Shown in pieces: positions 60,335-64,000 of a DNA stretch of 64,000 bases. Source of the DNA: Ktedonobacter racemifer DSM 44963 (GTDB lineage: Bacteria; Chloroflexota; Ktedonobacteria; Ktedonobacterales; Ktedonobacteraceae); the NCBI RefSeq assembly GCF_000178855.1, contig NZ_ADVG01000004.1, forward strand, positions 558,001-622,000, given 5' to 3'. The notes below the pieces were generated by a model. The model was not told where the DNA came from. It saw nothing but the letters and a program-made list of their open reading frames with translations, and ran no database searches. The first letter of the stretch is position 1. Each line of letters opens with the position of its first letter. The position numbers and the translations under genes are program-made.

Positions 60335-60507
60335 AGAGCGATGAGAGGCGCAGGCCGATGCCTGCACCTCTCATCTTATTTTTGTGATGTGCCCTGGCAA
60401 CCGCAAGTTACCAGAGCAAATTACATCTCCTACCAATGTATGGTATTATATGCGCTGTACGCTTGCTTGCATAGAAATAAGTATAAACGTTCTCAAGGAG
60501 ATTCTCT

Positions 60508-61107
60508 GTGTTTAACGTTTGTCCGCAGTGTGGCGAATATTCGGTTGAGAAAACAGTTGATCCCTCTGGACCCCACGCTTTCTGTCCATTTTGCCACTAT
60601 GCCCATCCATTTCTCCAGCAACCGTTGTTCATCATCACAGGTCCCAGCGGCGCGGGAAAAACGACAGTTTGCCTGGAACTAGTTTCACGCCTGCACGAGT
60701 GTGTTGTCCTGGAATCAGACATTCTCTGGGGCCATAATCTTGAGAGCTATCACGAGATATGGTTGCGGATCGCGAAGAATATTGGCCAGGCTGGTCGTCC
60801 TGTCGTCCTCTGTGGAACCACGCTCCCTGAGCATTTGGAAACGCAGCCTGAACGCCGCTACTTTTCGACGATACACTATCTCGCGATGATTTGTGATGAC
60901 GCCTTGTTGGAAGAGCGCCTGAAGCTTCGGCCCGCGTGGCGTAATTCAAGCTCGAACGATGTTGTTGAGCGAATGGTACAATTTAACCATTGGCTCAAAG
61001 AGCACGCGAGTACGACCAATCCACCAATGACCCTCTATGATAATAGCCACCAACAACTTCAAGAGACAAGCGAAGAGATCGCTCAGTGGATACGTCAACG
61101 GCTCTAG
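60508..61107 (+). CDS. P-loop nucleotide kinase-like protein with N-terminal zinc ribbon
   Basis: 199 residues from GTG 60508, with AAGGAG eight bases upstream. N-terminal CPQCGEYSVEK...CPFCHYAHP is a zinc ribbon; then FIITGPSGAGKTTVCLELVS (Walker A, about 41-60), VVLESDILWG, VVLCGTTLPEHLETQP and EERLKLRPAWRNSSSNDVVE (lid-like Arg residues). It resembles small AAA/nucleotide kinases (gluconate or adenylate kinase type); substrate unknown. Monocistronic, closed by a 19-bp hairpin. Confidence 0.82.
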   Translation: MFNVCPQCGEYSVEKTVDPSGPHAFCPFCHYAHPFLQQPLFIITGPSGAGKTTVCLELVSRLHECVVLESDILWGHNLESYHEIWLRIAKNIGQAGRPVVLCGTTLPEHLETQPERRYFSTIHYLAMICDDALLEERLKLRPAWRNSSSNDVVERMVQFNHWLKEHASTTNPPMTLYDNSHQQLQETSEEIAQWIRQRL

Positions 61108-61137
61108 CAAAATGAGCAACTGGACTCAGGGATAAAA

Positions 61138-61182
61138 TCTCTAAAAACCAGCCTTCCATGCTAGAAGGCTGGTTTTTAGAGA
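61138..61182. terminator. Perfect 19-bp stem between convergent genes
   Basis: TCTCTAAAAACCAGCCTTC (61138-61156) pairs exactly with 61164-61182 over 7 nt; internal T5/A5 runs make it workable on both strands. Confidence 0.8.
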
Positions 61183-61190
61183 GAGGAAAT

Positions 61191-61562
61191 TTACCAGGCA
61201 GGTGCCCAGATACCAAATTCGTTGTTATCGAGGTCAGCGAATTGAGCCCATTTGCCCCAGGGTTGAGTGGTAAGTTCCTGAGTAAGAGTAACCCCACGAG
61301 CCTTGAGAGTGGCGCAAGTTTCTTCTATATTGTCGGTATGCAGGACGAAACCAGTCATGCCTGTTGCATTGCCGCCACTCTGGCCGCGCAGGCCAAGCAT
61401 GATATGGGTCTGTGTACCGGGAAGGGCAATTTCAAGCCAGCGCTCAGTTTCGCTCATCGGCTGGTCATCTACCTTTTCAAAGCCGAGCTTGTGAACATAA
61501 AAATCAAGGGCTTTGTCTTGATCGCTGACACCTATAGTGATAGTTCCGATTTTCGTGAACAT
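61191..61562 (-). CDS. VOC-family protein
   Basis: 123 residues from ATG 61562, GAGGAAAC just upstream. TIGVSDQDKALDFYVHKLGF, RWLEIALPGTQTHIMLGL, GFVLHTDNIEETCATLKARG and WAQFADLDNNEFGIWAPAW show both halves of the fold. The last strand keeps Glu (NNEF) as possible metal ligand, but the first-strand His is replaced (TITIGV). Substrate unknown. Convergent with the kinase-like gene. One of three VOC genes in the window, not close copies. Confidence 0.82.
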   Translation of the reverse strand: MFTKIGTITIGVSDQDKALDFYVHKLGFEKVDDQPMSETERWLEIALPGTQTHIMLGLRGQSGGNATGMTGFVLHTDNIEETCATLKARGVTLTQELTTQPWGKWAQFADLDNNEFGIWAPAW

Positions 61563-61604
61563 GTTTCCTCTATCCTTTTACTGCTGGTTGTCAGTAGCCG
61601 TTTA

Positions 61605-62012
61605 TAGGGGCGTGGCAAGAAAACCACGAGGTCTTCAGCCTCGTGGATGAATCGCCGGACTGCCCCCTGTTCTTTTGAACAAAAGACGATCCATTGACTC
61701 AAAAAGCTCTGCCCGAAGGCAGGTGGCGCGTATCCCTTCGCTGTGACCACGAAGGGAATCCGGCTTCATCTCGACAAGGTTCAAAAGGCTTTTTACGCCG
61801 AGAGCACCGACCCTTACCTCAAGCCTACTTAACTCTCAGCGACAGAGCAGCGGTCTGATGCGTCAACCGCAGGTGTCATGACCTATCGAACGGAGCTCCC
61901 ATTTCTGGGGCTGAGTCTGGTGAACTCAGACTTCCGAAGAAGTTACTGAACCAAGTCTTCAGTGATTTCCGAAGAAGCCACTGCGTCTTCAGCTCAGTGG
62001 TAGTTCACAAGT
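61605..62012 (+). mobile_element. Transposase-less IS200/IS605-type element or orphan omega-RNA unit
   Basis: CCACGAGG-TCTTCAG-CCTCGTGG (61624-61646) followed by ATGAATCG is the subterminal hairpin pattern of IS605 elements. About 350 bp further, GAAGCCACTG..TTCAG..CAGTGGTAGTTCAC (about 61975-62007) matches the classic right-end form (GAAGCC...GGTAGTTCAC). Between them is structured DNA (e.g. CTGAGTctggtgaACTCAG, 61912-61930) and only 46-codon scraps such as EGRWRVSLRCDHEGNPASS. No tnpA or tnpB. Either a decayed copy or a non-autonomous element whose content is mainly the guide-RNA region. Confidence 0.55.
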
Positions 62013-62256
62013 CTACCAACCAGGATTATTTATGTATCCCTGATCGGATTCAGTATACCCTATCAGGCTTAGGAAAACTTCTCGCATCTTGCTCACTTGC
62101 CAGGAGGAGTTCAGTCCGCCGCCCTCTCTCGTGCGAAGACGAAAAGACAGCGCCATCGGACAAACCCATCTATCAATGCACATTGCCCCACCACGGTTGG
62201 GTGCAATCTCCTGTTTATGGAGAACATGCCCATCCTGGCCTGCTCGTGCACTTTCT

Positions 62257-62276
62257 CTATAAGGGTAATCGGTTTC
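62257..62276. promoter_or_regulatory. LacI-type operator O1
   Basis: CTATAAGGGTAATCGGTTTC. Its core AATCGGTT fits the LacI/GalR half-site plan AAnCGnTT and is repeated, inverted and exact over 20 bp, at 62370-62389. Confidence 0.65.
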
Positions 62277-62369
62277 TTTATGCGCATTCAAGCATACCCT
62301 CAGCAACAAGCGAGCGTTGAAGCTTAGATATTTACAGTGTTCAGGGGCAATGTTATACTTATATGCAGC

Positions 62370-62389
62370 GAAACCGATTACCCTTATAG
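62370..62389. promoter_or_regulatory. LacI-type operator O2
   Basis: Exact reverse complement of O1, ending 33 bp before the lacI-family start. Centres of the two AAnCGnTT cores (62270.5 and 62375.5) are 105 bp apart, ten turns of B-DNA. Confidence 0.65.
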
Positions 62390-62422
62390 CCATATATTAA
62401 AGAGGCTCGAAAGAGGCTTGCC

Positions 62423-63442
62423 ATGCCAAAGGTGACAATTTATGACGTGGCTAAACGAGCTGGCGTCTCTGCCGCCACCGTCTCGAAAGTCTTAAATGGA
62501 ACTGGCCGCATCTCTCCAGAGACCAGCCAGCGGATTCGTGCCGCCATCGAGGAGCTTCGGTATCGCCCCAACCTGATCGCCAGCGCGCTGAAAAAACACC
62601 AGACCTTTAGCGTGGGCCTGCTTGTTCCTGACATTACCAACCCCTTTTATGCCGCCCTGGCGCGTGCTGTCGAGGACCAGGCCCTGGCCCACAACTATGC
62701 CGTCCTCATATGCAGCACCGATAACATCGCCGAGCGCGAGGAAAAACAACTGGAGCTCTTCCTCCGCCAGCGCCTGGACGGCCTGATCGTTGCTACATCT
62801 GAGGCCATGGGGCAGGAATTTTTCAACACCCTACATCAATCACAGGTGCGCGTCGTCTTTATCGACCGCGTCATTCCCAATGTGCCCTATCCCGTCATCG
62901 CAACCGACCACTACCTGGGCAGCTACCTGGCGACCGAGCACCTGATCGAGCTGGGACACCGCGAGATTGCCATCTTCCTGGAGCCACTGACTCTGCGCTC
63001 GTCGCTTGAGCGCCTGCGTGGCTTCGCCAAAGCCCTGGAGGCCCACCAGATCAAATTCGATGATCACCTCGTCTTTAGCGAGGGTTTTGGCGTCGAGGCA
63101 GGCTACGAGCTAGCGCAACGCATGCTAGCTCAGAAGGGCCCACAAGAGCTTCCCACGGCTATCTTCGCGGCCACCGACCAGCTAGCCATAGGAGCGCTCC
63201 AATATTTCCACGAAAAGGGCATCAATGTGCCGGACCAGATCTCGCTTATCGGCTACGATGACATTCAAATGGCAAAGATGGTCTCGCCACCCCTGACGAC
63301 CGTCGCCCAACCCATAACCGAGCTTGGACATCAAGCCTTCGAGGTACTCCTGGGCACTCAGGCCCTCTCCGCAACAACCACTCTGCTACCACCCAGGGTT
63401 ATCATTCGTAGCTCTACAGCTGCTCCCCTCCCGCAAAGCTAG
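62423..63442 (+). CDS. LacI/GalR-family transcriptional repressor
   Basis: 339 residues from ATG 62423 (AAAGAGG upstream). HTH and hinge: VTIYDVAKRAGVSAATVSKV, GTGRISPETSQRIRAAIEEL, RPNLIASALKKHQTFSVGLL. Periplasmic-binding-like ligand domain: VPDITNPFYAALARAVEDQA, DGLIVATS, RVVFIDRVIPNVPYPVIATD, AIFAATDQLAIGALQYFHEK and ISLIGYDDIQMAKMVSPPLT. The effector is probably a sugar. Two phased operators upstream suggest autoregulation by looping. The neighbouring genes give no target; the sugar ABC operon at 16-21 kb does not show the same operator. Confidence 0.92.
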   Translation: MPKVTIYDVAKRAGVSAATVSKVLNGTGRISPETSQRIRAAIEELRYRPNLIASALKKHQTFSVGLLVPDITNPFYAALARAVEDQALAHNYAVLICSTDNIAEREEKQLELFLRQRLDGLIVATSEAMGQEFFNTLHQSQVRVVFIDRVIPNVPYPVIATDHYLGSYLATEHLIELGHREIAIFLEPLTLRSSLERLRGFAKALEAHQIKFDDHLVFSEGFGVEAGYELAQRMLAQKGPQELPTAIFAATDQLAIGALQYFHEKGINVPDQISLIGYDDIQMAKMVSPPLTTVAQPITELGHQAFEVLLGTQALSATTTLLPPRVIIRSSTAAPLPQS

Positions 63443-63479
63443 CAGGCGAAAGCAATACTGCATGTAATTCAGGTAGCGC

Positions 63480-64000
63480 CTATGGGCGGGGAGATCCCAT
63501 AGGGTTGGGCATGGGAACACCACTCTGGTCCACAATGCGCGTGCTGAGCGGGCGTACCAGCTCTATGAGACGCTTGTATTTCTCTTCACCCAGATGTTGC
63601 CAGGGCGGGAGCGCCAGCCAATCTGTGCGATCTTCGATGGCTCGATGCAAAGCTGTACCGCTTGCAGTAGCACGGCCCTCTTCGTCGATCAGGCCTCTCC
63701 GGCGCATACGATGCTCGGCAGCCTGCCAGTCTTCGTCGCTCCAGCCACGATGAGGCTGTATGGCCTCCCTGGCAATATTTCCCACACTTCCCTGAAGCAC
63801 GTGCGCCTCACAGCCATCAATCCCTTCGCCCAGCAAGGCGACGATGTGGCCATCACCTCGATACTCACGCAACAAGGTGGCAGCATGCCAGAGCACGAGA
63901 TGTGGCTCTTCAGGCCATTTCATGTCGCTATAGGCCGCGAAGAGGGTGCGACCAATCACTGAGCAGCCCACGACTGCCTCTCGCGCCAGTTCCGCCGCCT
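63480..64000 (-). CDS. SCO6745-family HTH-like protein (partial, 5' end outside window)
   Basis: The frame is open to the window edge (AAELAREAVV precedes the first internal GTG at 63971). PEEPHLVLWHAATLLREYRG, DGHIVALLGEGIDGCEAHVL, RGWSDEDWQAAEHRMRRRGL and ALPPWQHLGEEKYKRLIELV match the SCO6745 family, winged-helix-like proteins of unknown function common in actinobacteria and Chloroflexota (related to SalK). About 40% of the N-terminus is missing. Separated from the lacI gene by only 37 bp, convergent. Confidence 0.8.
   Translation of the reverse strand, partial: AAELAREAVVGCSVIGRTLFAAYSDMKWPEEPHLVLWHAATLLREYRGDGHIVALLGEGIDGCEAHVLQGSVGNIAREAIQPHRGWSDEDWQAAEHRMRRRGLIDEEGRATASGTALHRAIEDRTDWLALPPWQHLGEEKYKRLIELVRPLSTRIVDQSGVPMPNPMGSPRP

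Overview
The window looks like a stretch of chromosome from a soil-type Ktedonobacteria (Chloroflexota). This is an inference from gene content: an IscB nuclease of the type known from Ktedonobacter, many one-component regulators, HTH-GNAT debris, CHAP and HtrA surface proteins with long low-complexity N-termini, and a very high load of decayed insertion sequences. Base composition is moderate (about 50-55% GC by eye). I see no rRNA, tRNA, CRISPR array or replication origin.

Layout. 1-3.7 kb: the start of a secreted glucoamylase-like hydrolase, then a two-gene actin-type segregation cassette (ParM-like plus a small partner) behind a DNA-methyltransferase stump. 3.8-8.2 kb: IS debris (IS6 fragment, IS200/IS605 tnpB with a frameshift), a secreted 27-bp-repeat protein and broken small genes. 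8.3-16.1 kb: ordinary single genes (WD40-like, VOC, CHAP, heme-dependent demethylase-like, GNAT, Hsp20, quinone oxidoreductase). 16.4-21.2 kb: a sugar ABC operon split by a second tnpB element. 21.3-31 kb: a mobile-element and transcription-factor zone holding IS5/IS1031, ISAzo13, IS3 and IS6 copies, most of them broken, with ornithine cyclodeaminase-like, MerR, DUF1801, MarR, VOC and DoxX-like genes between. 31-33.7 kb: an NB-ARC/TPR regulator. 33.9-39.3 kb: nadB-nadC-acuI enclosed by two identical 481-bp direct repeats, each carrying the same EthD gene. 39.3-40.1 kb: a deletion scar fusing a nitrate reductase start to the end of a nitrate transporter. 40.6-44 kb: an ECF vitamin transporter (AA'-S-T). 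44.3-46.5 kb: glutamate decarboxylase plus a glutamine amidotransferase. 46.6-55.3 kb: two HtrA proteases, a degenerate receiver protein, an IscB element with its omega-RNA region, and a probable stress cluster (DUF2795, PfpI-ferritin fusion, hydrolase, phosphoribosyltransferase, small proteins). 55.3-64 kb: cupin, DUF4097, a two-component system whose kinase is split by a stop codon, CHRD, kinase-like and VOC proteins, a transposase-less IS605-type element, a LacI regulator with two phased operators and a partial SCO6745-family gene.

Cross-cutting features. At least eight intergenic sites carry very long, near-perfect hairpins (25-38 bp arms, usually 3-11 nt loops), all different in sequence and without a clear T-tract. 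Most lie directly behind genes and would act as terminators, but two lie between divergent genes where termination does not explain them. Small genes and regulatory palindromes (MarR, MerR, NAD operon, LacI) are unusually easy to see. RNA-guided nuclease relatives occur three times (two tnpB, one iscB), plus one element with only the ends.
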